Assembly: GCA_021803845.1 (NCBI GenBank)
Contig: JAJZLA010000121.1
Coordinates: forward strand, 1 to 5,805
DNA length: 5,805 nt
Direction: 5' to 3'
Source: a bacterium
GTDB taxonomy: Bacteria; SZUA-79; Acidulodesulfobacterales; Acidulodesulfobacteraceae
A model generated the notes under the pieces. It was not told the origin of the DNA. It made no database searches and worked only from the letters and a program-made list of their open reading frames with translations. Positions within the stretch are counted from its first letter, which is position 1. Each line of letters starts with the position of its first letter. The translations under genes and the position numbers were made by a program. Positions 1 through 5,804 of this stretch are shown here, piece after piece.

Positions 1-780
1 CTTCGCGACTATATCGTTTAAATTTTTAGAAAGACCCTTTATGTTATGAGTTATAGACGGAAGTTCTTTTCTTAAATTATAAGATATGGCATTAAAGTTA
101 TGAATGGTTCTTGTAATAGCGGCATCGTTTTGAACGGTTAATCCGTTAATATGCCTGGAAATTGCTGCAAAATTGGACAGAATAACGTCAACGTTTCTCT
201 GGTTTACATATACAAGCCTGTTTAAATTTTCCGAAAGCGTAGCGATATTGTGTAAAATCGCTTTAATATTCTTTTCGCCGGTCTTAGTCCCTATAGAGTT
301 TTTTAGAGATTTTGAAACTTTCTCAAGATCGCCTGCCGTTTTTGAAAACTTAGTTATCAAGCCGGACATGCTTTGAGGCGACATCTCGCTTCTTATAACC
401 TCTTTATCCAAAACTTTTTCAGACTGCTCCGGCTGTTCTCCCGCCGCAGGAGAAATTGCAATATAAGATTCGCCGAGGAGACTCAATGACCTTATAGACG
501 CAATATATTGAGGATAAACTTTATATTTTGAGTTAATAGCCATATAAACTCTTGCTAATCCTTTTTCTAAACTTATTTTTTCTACCGAGCCTATTTTTAT
601 GCCGGCCATAGTAACCGAGGTTCCTGCGCCTATACCGCTTGCGGATTTGAAATAAGCAGAAATTACGTACGTAGGCTGCTTAAAAATATGTATCTTGCCT
701 ACTTTGAAGGAAAAATATGCAAGTATCGCAAGCACTATTACTACAAAAATACCTACTTTTGTTTCTTTATTGATATTCAT
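1..780 (-). CDS. mlaD: MlaD/MCE-domain subunit of phospholipid ABC transporter (3' end beyond window)
   Basis: MlaD subunits are anchored in the inner membrane and form a periplasmic hexameric ring that passes lipids between the MlaFE transporter and the periplasm. I translated 260 residues from the ATG at 780 with no stop before the window edge, so the C terminus is missing. Residues 1-7 are polar and cytoplasmic, about 9-25 form one membrane anchor (GIFVVIVLAILAYF), and about 37-113 form the MCE domain, with the typical pattern SGIGAGTSVTMAGIKIGSV followed by LLGESYIAI. From about residue 130 the chain is helical and rich in Asn, Leu, Ser and Ile, with recurring N-I/F-x-x-I/L-S blocks. E. 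coli MlaD is about 183 residues, so this is a long-tailed form. It follows mlaF by 27 nt. No Shine-Dalgarno sequence is visible; the start is set by the membrane anchor. Family assignment is secure; the exact substrate is inferred. Confidence 0.9.
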   Translation of the reverse strand, partial: MNINKETKVGIFVVIVLAILAYFSFKVGKIHIFKQPTYVISAYFKSASGIGAGTSVTMAGIKIGSVEKISLEKGLARVYMAINSKYKVYPQYIASIRSLSLLGESYIAISPAAGEQPEQSEKVLDKEVIRSEMSPQSMSGLITKFSKTAGDLEKVSKSLKNSIGTKTGEKNIKAILHNIATLSENLNRLVYVNQRNVDVILSNFAAISRHINGLTVQNDAAITRTIHNFNAISYNLRKELPSITHNIKGLSKNLNDIVAK

Positions 781-807
781 AAGCCGAAAAATTAAAAATA
801 TATAAAA

Positions 808-1551
808 TTAAATAGAAATAGGTCCTTCCATGCTTCCGGATACAAATTGTTTTACTATCGGATTAACGGAATTTTTGAAAGCTTCCGCCTGTCCGTATTC
901 AATTATTTTACCATCATAAAGCATTGCTATTATATCCCCCGTCTTATAAGCGCCGGCTATATCGTGGCTTATAATTATTCCGGTAAAATTGAATTTATCG
1001 TGCATAGATATAATTAGGTTATTGATAACGTCCGACATAATAGGGTCTAATCCCGTGGTGGGTTCGTCAAAAAGCATTATCTCCGGATTAAGTATCAGCG
1101 CCCTCGCTACCCCTACTCTTTTTCTCATACCGCCCGATATTTCGGAAGGCATTTTCTTGTCATGGCCTTCCAAACCGACGTCTTCTAATACGGAAAATAC
1201 TTTTTCCTTAATTTCATTTTCCGAAATTTTCAGATGCCGCCTCAAAGGAAATGCAACATTTTCAAAAACATTTAAGGAATCCAGCAATGCGCCGTCCTGA
1301 AAAACCATTCCGAATTTTTTTCTTACTTCGTTAAGTTCTTTCTTTTTTAAAAGATTAATATCTAAGCCGTTTATTAAAACTCTGCCGGAATCGGGCTGCA
1401 TAAGCCCTATTATGTGCTTCAGCATCACGCTTTTTCCGCCGCCGCTCCTGCCTATTACTACCGTTATTTTTTTATCCTCGAATTTTATATTTAAATCGTC
1501 TAAAACTTTTATTCCGTTAAAAGATTTCGACAATTTGTCTAAAATAATCAT
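808..1551 (-). CDS. mlaF: MlaF, ATPase of MCE/Mla phospholipid ABC transporter
   Basis: This is the cytoplasmic ATP-binding subunit that powers the MlaFED lipid transporter. All ABC motifs are intact in its 247 residues: Walker A GRSGGGKS (34-41), Q-loop Q85 in [12 protein letters not shown], signature [14 protein letters not shown] (139-152), Walker B IMLFDEP with catalytic E163, D-loop GLDP (167-170) and switch histidine H196 in ISHD. The SGGM form of the signature and the [17 protein letters not shown] stretch are typical of the MlaF/Ttg2A group rather than of generic importers. The C terminus ends shortly after [11 protein letters not shown], so it lacks the longer tail of E. coli MlaF (about 269 residues). 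It lies 27 nt before mlaD and 140 nt after mlaE. The ATG at 1551 starts exactly at the first beta strand ([11 protein letters not shown]), but it is preceded only by T/A-rich sequence with no Shine-Dalgarno motif. Confidence 0.95.
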   Translation of the reverse strand: MIILDKLSKSFNGIKVLDDLNIKFEDKKITVVIGRSGGGKSVMLKHIIGLMQPDSGRVLINGLDINLLKKKELNEVRKKFGMVFQDGALLDSLNVFENVAFPLRRHLKISENEIKEKVFSVLEDVGLEGHDKKMPSEISGGMRKRVGVARALILNPEIMLFDEPTTGLDPIMSDVINNLIISMHDKFNFTGIIISHDIAGAYKTGDIIAMLYDGKIIEYGQAEAFKNSVNPIVKQFVSGSMEGPISI

Positions 1552-1636
1552 AAAAAAATAAATTATAAATACCTTGTCATAATGAAAATAATTAAAGGCT
1601 AATAAATAACGTTATATCTATATTTGAATATTTATA

Positions 1637-1665
1637 ATTATATACCTCTATATAAAATTAATCAA
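1637..1665 (-). promoter_or_regulatory. Probable sigma70-type promoter for mlaF-mlaD
   Basis: In the 140-bp gap between mlaE and mlaF, the minus strand has TTGATT (1665-1660), exactly 17 nt, then a perfect TATAAT (1642-1637). Transcription would start near 1630, giving a leader of about 80 nt before mlaF. The -35 differs from TTGACA at two positions. The spacing and perfect -10 are good, but this gap is very AT-rich, so chance matches are expected. Activity is inferred. Confidence 0.45.
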
Positions 1666-1691
1666 TTTTACATAGGTTGACGGTTTAAAAA

Positions 1692-2480
1692 TCAAAACAA
1701 AATCGAAGTTAAAATATAATCGGCAAATAAAATATAAATGGAACTTAACACTACCGCCTGAGTAGTAAATTTTCCCACGCCCTTAGCGCCTCCGGAAGTC
1801 TGAAAGCCTTTATACGTACTTATAATAGACAATATAGCGCCGAAAAATACAGCTTTTAACAAGCCGTTATATATATCGCTCAGTTTGACGTACTGGTATA
1901 TTTTATCTATGTAAGTTACGTGATTTAATCCTAAAAAATAAACATAAACAATATATCCGCCTATAATTCCTATTAAAGAACATAGCACCGCCATTACAGG
2001 GAGCATTATCATTGCGGCAAGAATACGGGGTACAGAAAGGAAATAATAAGGATCTACCGCCATAACCTCTAAAGCGTCTATCTGCTCGGTCACCCTCATA
2101 GTTCCTATTTCTGAAGCCATAGAAGAGCCGCATCTTGCGGTAATCATAAGTGCGGTTAGAACAGGACCTAGTTCCCTCAGCATAGACAACGCTACGGTAG
2201 GGCCTATCATATAAGTGACGCCTATTATTTTCGCGGCATAATAGGCTTGCAAAGACAAAACCATGCCGGTGAAAAGACCCGTCAATCCGATGACGGAAAA
2301 TGAATCTATGCCGATAAATATCATCTGGTCTATAAGATTTTCTAAATTAATAAAATATGCGGCTACGGAAAGTATCATGTCCCATATATATATAACTATA
2401 GAGCCGAGTTCGTTAACCGTGTATATAACGAAATTGCCTATTTTTTCAAACGGACTCAGCAGTTTAATTATTATATTCAT
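1692..2480 (-). CDS. mlaE: MlaE, permease of MCE/Mla phospholipid ABC transporter
   Basis: This integral inner-membrane permease pairs with MlaF and holds the MlaD ring to move phospholipids across the envelope. The 262 residues match the usual MlaE length. An amphipathic N-terminal region (about 1-50) is followed by several hydrophobic segments, including about 61-80, 150-183, 207-221 and 243-262. The family hallmark lies at 102-140: RELGPVLTALMITARCG, then SEIGTMRVTEQIDALEVM, where the EQIDAL element is the coupling segment expected to contact MlaF. A second conserved loop, TSGGAKGVGKFTTQAVV, is at 228-244. Most homologues read AGRVG where this one reads TARCG. The ATG at 2480 has no Shine-Dalgarno motif. 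The gene lies 68 nt downstream of the HNH gene, with no strong promoter visible between them, and 140 nt upstream of mlaF. The order permease-ATPase-MCE differs from the E. coli order mlaF-mlaE-mlaD. Confidence 0.94.
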   Translation of the reverse strand: MNIIIKLLSPFEKIGNFVIYTVNELGSIVIYIWDMILSVAAYFINLENLIDQMIFIGIDSFSVIGLTGLFTGMVLSLQAYYAAKIIGVTYMIGPTVALSMLRELGPVLTALMITARCGSSMASEIGTMRVTEQIDALEVMAVDPYYFLSVPRILAAMIMLPVMAVLCSLIGIIGGYIVYVYFLGLNHVTYIDKIYQYVKLSDIYNGLLKAVFFGAILSIISTYKGFQTSGGAKGVGKFTTQAVVLSSIYILFADYILTSILF

Positions 2481-2548
2481 AATTTGCGGAAAACGCTTTT
2501 TTATTTTAAATATTTTGAAAACTTGCAGGAGGTAAATTCTTACATAAA

Positions 2549-3148
2549 TTAAGACTCTTCTAATTCAACGTGCCAGTATGCATTATCGACAATATTTAAA
2601 AACGGCATCCATTCCTTATACATAATATTTGTAAGGGAAATATGGTAGTACGGCGACCATTCCGGTTTTCTTGGTTTCTTAATAAGTTTCATCCCCGCTT
2701 GTTCCGGCGTTCTTCCGCCTTTAATTCTATTGCAGTTTATACAGCTGCATACCACGTTTTCCCATGACGAAACGCCTCCCGACATCCTGGGTATAACGTG
2801 GTCTAAATTCAGCTCATTTTTTTTAAATTCTTTGCCGCAATATTGACATCTGTTATTATCTCTTAAAAAAATGTTGGCTCTTGAAAATTTTATGTATCTT
2901 TTTGGAAGTTTATCGTAATTAACCAATATTATAACCCTTGGAATCCTTATAGCTCTCCCTATCAATCCGATAGAACCGCTTTTCTCGCTTACCGCGAGAT
3001 CCTGCCAAGAATCGAAACTGAACGTCCTGTAATTTTCGTCCACCGCCTTGGCAATATCTTGATAAAGAAGTATCAGCGCTCTTTTAAGAGACGTAACGTG
3101 AACCGGCAAAAAAGACTTATTCAAAACTAAAACGCTTGAAGATAACAT
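2549..3148 (-). CDS. Stand-alone HNH endonuclease family protein
   Basis: This is a predicted nuclease of the HNH/McrA-like superfamily (COG1403 type); its target is unknown. With the ATG at 3148 it has 199 residues. The N-terminal part (about 6-75) has the pattern VLVLNKSFLPVHVTSLKRAL and IRIPRVIIL, shared with the widespread chromosomal HNH proteins of this group. The HNH core is at about 100-145: a CQYC knuckle (C101, C104), LDHVIPR with metal-binding H117, GG then WENVV (N131), and CINCNRIKGG (C136, C139, N140). RTPEQAGMKL and PRKPEW follow, as is usual for the family. All catalytic and zinc positions look intact. I preferred the ATG because it has TTGGA at a 7-nt spacing. A TTG at 3160 in the same frame would add MDIF. 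No methylase or restriction partner lies beside it, so it is not recognisably part of a restriction system, and its biological role is open. Confidence 0.88.
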   Translation of the reverse strand: MLSSSVLVLNKSFLPVHVTSLKRALILLYQDIAKAVDENYRTFSFDSWQDLAVSEKSGSIGLIGRAIRIPRVIILVNYDKLPKRYIKFSRANIFLRDNNRCQYCGKEFKKNELNLDHVIPRMSGGVSSWENVVCSCINCNRIKGGRTPEQAGMKLIKKPRKPEWSPYYHISLTNIMYKEWMPFLNIVDNAYWHVELEES

Positions 3149-3176
3149 AAAAATATCCAAATTTGAAGGTTAGACT

Positions 3177-3239
3177 TTATTCTTCCTTTTCAGCCTTATG
3201 ATGACGCGCCGCTAAATTGAATTTGCGTCTCCATAACAT
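3177..3239 (-). CDS. Possible 20-residue leader peptide or small protein upstream of the HNH gene
   Basis: An ATG at 3239 opens 20 codons ending in TAA (3179-3177), 28 nt before the HNH start. The product begins MLWRRKFNLAARHH and ends KAEKEE: a basic, Trp-containing first half and an acidic end. The stretch is visibly richer in G+C than the almost pure A/T sequence just upstream, so it stands out as a possible conserved element. It lies inside the transcript expected from the promoter at 3311-3320. No Shine-Dalgarno motif precedes it, though most genes in this window also lack one. It could equally be a structured leader or operator, since GACGC (3203-3207) and GCGTC (3225-3229) form an inverted repeat around the palindrome AAATTGAATTT. 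I do not recognise the peptide. A 20-codon ORF can arise by chance, so this is a candidate only. Confidence 0.25.
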   Translation of the reverse strand: MLWRRKFNLAARHHKAEKEE

Positions 3240-3310
3240 AATATGTAATATTTTTACTTTAAAAATTTTATAAAAATATATTTTAATTATTTTTATAATT
3301 TTAGTTATAT

Positions 3311-3320
3311 ATTATACCAA
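3311..3320 (-). promoter_or_regulatory. Probable extended -10 promoter upstream of the HNH gene
   Basis: On the minus strand the sequence TTGGTATAAT contains a perfect TATAAT (3316-3311) preceded by TGG, the extended -10 pattern TGnTATAAT, which can work without a good -35. No convincing -35 is present; the upstream 17 nt are T-rich. Transcription would begin near 3304 and produce a leader of about 155 nt before the HNH start. The motif sits directly after the T-tract of the selA terminator, so one unit would end and the next begin within about 20 nt. Confidence 0.42.
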
Positions 3321-3321
3321 T

Positions 3322-3361
3322 AAAATAAAATAAAAACTACCCCCAGCGGCCGAAGGCAGCC
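3322..3361 (-). terminator. Probable terminator of the recO-selA unit
   Basis: Sixteen nucleotides after the selA stop, the minus strand reads GGCTGCC, loop TTC, then GGCCGCT (3361-3345). This is a GC-rich stem with one T/C mismatch and a terminal G-T pair. GGGGGTAG follows, then a broken T-tract, TTTTTATTTTATTTT (3336-3322). The gap between hairpin and T-tract makes the simple form non-canonical. However, ACCTCC within the selA end (3389-3384) could pair with GGGGGT and bring the outer stem next to the T-tract. It is the only GC-rich hairpin in an otherwise A/T-rich spacer and lies where a terminator is expected. Confidence 0.5.
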
Positions 3362-3377
3362 TTTCTTGAAACGCAAA

Positions 3378-4817
3378 TTAGACGGAGGTTGCAGCTGCAA
3401 GTATATCGTTGAAATCGCCGGGGAACACGGTTCGCATGTCGAGCCTAAACTCGCCGTTTTTTATTTTTCCTATGACTGGGGTTTTGGCTTTTCTGAATAT
3501 TTCGGCTATGCCGGATGCGCCGATTTTTTTATGGATTATGGACAGCGAATATGTTTTAAGTTCATAATCAGGAAGAGCGCCGCCGCCTACAAGGCTGAAA
3601 TCCTCGGTTATTTTAAATGCAAACAGACTTTTGTCTATATGTTTAGATCTTTTAATTAAGTTTAAAAGCTTTAGAGCTTTTCGTTTAATTTCCGTGTCGG
3701 ATTGAGCGATAAGGGAAAGCGTAGGAATATTTTTAACAGCCCTGTCCGCATCTAAATATTCAAAAAGAACGGCTTCTAGTCCGGCAAGGGTCATTTTGTC
3801 TATTCTAAAAGCCCTGTTTAACGGGTTAGCAGCTATCCTGTCTATGTATTCCGCCTTTCCGGCTATTATTCCGGCCTGCGGCCCGCCGAGAAGTTTGTCG
3901 CCGCTAAAAGTAACGATATCGACTCCGTTTTCTACGACCTCTTGGGCGGTAGGTTCATACGGAAGCCCGAATCTTCTTATATCGACGAAACTTCCGGAGC
4001 CTAGATCCTCCATTACCGGAATACCGTGCTTTTTGGCCATGGAAGCTATATCTTTTCCTGAAGGACTTGCAGTAAAACCTATTATCCTGAAATTGCTTTG
4101 ATGCACTTTTAGCAATAAAACCGTATTTTCGTTTATGGCTGATTCATAATCGCTCAGTTTAGTTTTGTTGGTAGCCCCGACCTCTATCAAAGCCGCTCCT
4201 GAAGCCGACATAATATCCGGTATCCTGAACGAACCGCCTATCTCTACCAGTTCGCCCCTTGAAACTACTACCTCTTTTTTTGCTCCTGAACAAAACGTAG
4301 AAAGCGACATAAATACCGCCGCCGCATTATTGTTTACTACTATGGCTTTTTCGCATTTTAAAATTTTTTTAAGAAGGTATTCTATGTGCGAATACCTTTT
4401 TCCCCTTTTCCCCTCCGAAAGATTAAACTCCAAATTAGAGTACGAAGAGGATATTTTTGAAATATTGTCTAAAGCGCTTTGCGGTAAAATAGAACGTCCT
4501 AAATTTGTGTGAATAACGACTCCCGTTCCGTTAACGACTTTCTTTAAGCTGAAAGAAAAATCGTTTAAATCGTTATAAAGTTTTTTTATAAAAAATTCTG
4601 CGTCTAGTTTAGACAGGTTTTCCGAAATATCCTGATCGATTCCGTTTTGCATCGACTCGATAACTTTTTTCTTTTCGGATTCTATTAAATTTTCTATTTT
4701 ATCTTTTATAAATTCATAGGGAAAAGCATTATATGCCGAAGAGTTTTTAATTCTTTCCAATACCGACTGAATGCTTGGAAACCGCCTTAATATTTCGTTT
4801 TTATTTTTATTTTCCAT
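3378..4817 (-). CDS. selA: L-seryl-tRNA(Sec) selenium transferase (selenocysteine synthase)
   Basis: SelA is a PLP enzyme that converts Ser-tRNA(Sec) to Sec-tRNA(Sec) using selenophosphate, allowing selenocysteine insertion at UGA codons; it works in the cytoplasm as a ring-shaped oligomer. The 479 residues are full length (E. coli about 463). The N-terminal helical tRNA-binding domain (about 8-90) begins with LRRFPSIQSVLE, and the PLP fold follows with the hallmark NGTGVVIHTNLGRS (96-109). Further conserved blocks are VVNNNAAAVFMSL (160-172), SRGELVEIGGSFRIPDIM (186-203) and MEDLGSGS (269-276). The PLP-binding lysine is K308 in SGDKLLGGPQAG. The ending FRLDMRT is also typical. The ATG at 4817 gives the expected N terminus but has no Shine-Dalgarno motif. 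It begins 26 nt after the recO stop, so the two are probably cotranscribed. selB, selC and selD are not in the window. Confidence 0.96.
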   Translation of the reverse strand: MENKNKNEILRRFPSIQSVLERIKNSSAYNAFPYEFIKDKIENLIESEKKKVIESMQNGIDQDISENLSKLDAEFFIKKLYNDLNDFSFSLKKVVNGTGVVIHTNLGRSILPQSALDNISKISSSYSNLEFNLSEGKRGKRYSHIEYLLKKILKCEKAIVVNNNAAAVFMSLSTFCSGAKKEVVVSRGELVEIGGSFRIPDIMSASGAALIEVGATNKTKLSDYESAINENTVLLLKVHQSNFRIIGFTASPSGKDIASMAKKHGIPVMEDLGSGSFVDIRRFGLPYEPTAQEVVENGVDIVTFSGDKLLGGPQAGIIAGKAEYIDRIAANPLNRAFRIDKMTLAGLEAVLFEYLDADRAVKNIPTLSLIAQSDTEIKRKALKLLNLIKRSKHIDKSLFAFKITEDFSLVGGGALPDYELKTYSLSIIHKKIGASGIAEIFRKAKTPVIGKIKNGEFRLDMRTVFPGDFNDILAAATSV

Positions 4818-4843
4818 ATTTTAACTAATATATAGGATATATG

Positions 4844-5641
4844 TTAAACAGTTTCAAAAGATTTAAGTCTTTTTCCGGTATGAAACGTTAAAAAATCTCT
4901 TAAAAACATCGAGCAATCCATAAGTACATCTTCTTTGACGTTAAGTTTATTTATTATTGAAATATCCGACTCGACCATTAAGTTTGACAGATTTATAAAA
5001 TTAACCGGCATATTTTTTATTTCTAAATATTTAAAGCCGTTGTTTTTATCGTTAGCGCATGAACTGCATATAACGCCTCCTTTTTTAAGGCTGAATCCGA
5101 ATTCGTTTAAAACATTGTTTTTGCCGCAGATTATACAGTCGGTGAAATTAGGATAAATTCCGGTAAATTTAAGAAGATTAGAAATAAAAAAAATTTCATA
5201 TTTAAGAAGAATAGAGTTTAACGGCGTTTGTTTGCTATCCTGCAAATTTAAAGCTTCTATTTTATTAAGTCCGGTATAAATATTTTTTATAAGATTAAAT
5301 ATATTTTTGTTTATGTCTCTTTCCTGGCATAAAACCCTTGAAATTTCTATAAGTTTGGTCAGAAAAAGATATATATCTATATTCTTTCTGAGATTTTTAT
5401 AATCTTCCACAAGATCTACCTCATATAATATATCCAGCGTCATACCCGGTTTTTCATAAAATTTGATATTAGTAAGCATAGCGGGCTCTAATTTTCCCAG
5501 AAACCTTTTTTTACTTTTCCTTGCGTTATTCGCAAAACACGTAATTTTCCCGAAATCTTCGGTTATATAGCTTAAGAGCAGATCCGCTTCATTCATTTTT
5601 TTTGCGTATATAACAAATCCTTTCGTGGAATGAAGTTTCAT
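4844..5641 (-). CDS. recO: DNA repair protein RecO
   Basis: RecO acts in the RecFOR pathway: it binds SSB-coated single-stranded DNA and, with RecR, helps load RecA at gaps and breaks. The 265 residues fit the family. The N-terminal OB-fold (about 1-80) starts with the characteristic TKGFVIYAKKMNEADLLLSYITEDFGKIT pattern (shortened here: GFVIYAKKMNEADLLL, 8-23), followed by KSKKRFLGKLEP (42-53). The helical middle leads to a four-cysteine zinc site, C169-x2-C172 and C192-x2-C195, which many RecO proteins have and E. coli RecO lacks. It ends with the usual basic RLKSFE (258-263). The ATG at 5641 is well supported by GGGAG at 5655-5651, a 9-nt spacing and the only strong Shine-Dalgarno motif in the window. 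It sits 43 nt after a transporter gene and 26 nt before selA. Confidence 0.93.
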   Translation of the reverse strand: MKLHSTKGFVIYAKKMNEADLLLSYITEDFGKITCFANNARKSKKRFLGKLEPAMLTNIKFYEKPGMTLDILYEVDLVEDYKNLRKNIDIYLFLTKLIEISRVLCQERDINKNIFNLIKNIYTGLNKIEALNLQDSKQTPLNSILLKYEIFFISNLLKFTGIYPNFTDCIICGKNNVLNEFGFSLKKGGVICSSCANDKNNGFKYLEIKNMPVNFINLSNLMVESDISIINKLNVKEDVLMDCSMFLRDFLTFHTGKRLKSFETV

Positions 5642-5650
5642 AGATTTTTA

Positions 5651-5655
5651 CTCCC
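5651..5655 (-). promoter_or_regulatory. Ribosome binding site of recO
   Basis: GGGAG on the minus strand lies 9 nt before the recO ATG. It is the only clear Shine-Dalgarno motif found ahead of any gene here, and it fixes the recO start. Confidence 0.7.
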
Positions 5656-5684
5656 AATACTTAATATTTAAAAACCTAAAATAA

Positions 5685-5804
5685 TCATTTGCCCGAATTA
5701 AATATAATAAATATACCGGCTATGATGATAAAAACGCCTATCCATCTTTTAACGCTCACTTTTTCTTTTAAGAATATTTTAGAAAGAAGGACGACGAGAA
5801 CGTA
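5685..5804 (-). CDS. C-terminal end of a drug/metabolite-type membrane transporter (5' part beyond window)
   Basis: A minus-strand frame that enters from the right edge is open for 39 codons and ends at TGA (5687-5685). The peptide has a hydrophobic segment (YVLVVLLSKIFL), a short charged turn (KEKVSVKRW), and a final hydrophobic segment (IGVFIIIAGIFIIF) ending NSGK. The layout of helix, L-x-E-K turn, W-I-G, helix with A-G, then a short tail is the usual C terminus of EamA/DMT and small multidrug resistance (SMR/EmrE-like) inner-membrane transporters. Which of these it is cannot be told from the fragment, and the substrate is unknown. The stop is 43 nt before recO on the same strand, so it may head the recO-selA transcript. 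No promoter is obvious in the gap. Confidence 0.65.
   Translation of the reverse strand, partial: YVLVVLLSKIFLKEKVSVKRWIGVFIIIAGIFIIFNSGK

Noticed and set aside
989..1300. Plus-strand ORF of 103 codons inside mlaF
   Set aside because: It is antisense to the Walker B and signature region of MlaF and shows no independent protein features.
1903..2133. Second minus-strand frame of 76 codons inside mlaE
   Set aside because: It is an out-of-frame reading of the MlaE coding sequence, with an implausible Arg/Tyr/Cys-rich composition.
2485..2504. GCG-GAAAA-CGC followed by TTTTTT on the plus strand as a terminator
   Set aside because: The stem is only 3 bp, and no plus-strand gene ends there. It is probably chance in an AT-rich spacer.
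2481..2548. Promoter for mlaE (TTTACC followed by an A/T-rich -10-like stretch)
   Set aside because: The -35 is poor and no well-spaced TATAAT-like hexamer follows, so it cannot be told from background.
3158..3160. TTG as the HNH start, adding MDIF before the ATG
   Set aside because: The ATG at 3148 has a better-placed weak ribosome site (TTGGA, 7 nt) and gives the N terminus expected for the family. The TTG has no motif upstream.
3161..3377. tRNA-Sec (selC) or a known riboswitch in the gap beside selA
   Set aside because: I saw no acceptor/T-arm pattern, no CCA end and no recognisable riboswitch core on either strand. The GC-rich part fits a terminator hairpin better.
3366..3659. Plus-strand ORF of 97 codons across the selA 3' end
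   Set aside because: It lies antisense to clearly conserved selA codons, has no recognisable domain, and its composition reflects the opposite frame.
4165..4512. Plus-strand ORF of 115 codons inside selA
   Set aside because: It is a shadow of the conserved SelA PLP-fold coding region with no family pattern of its own.
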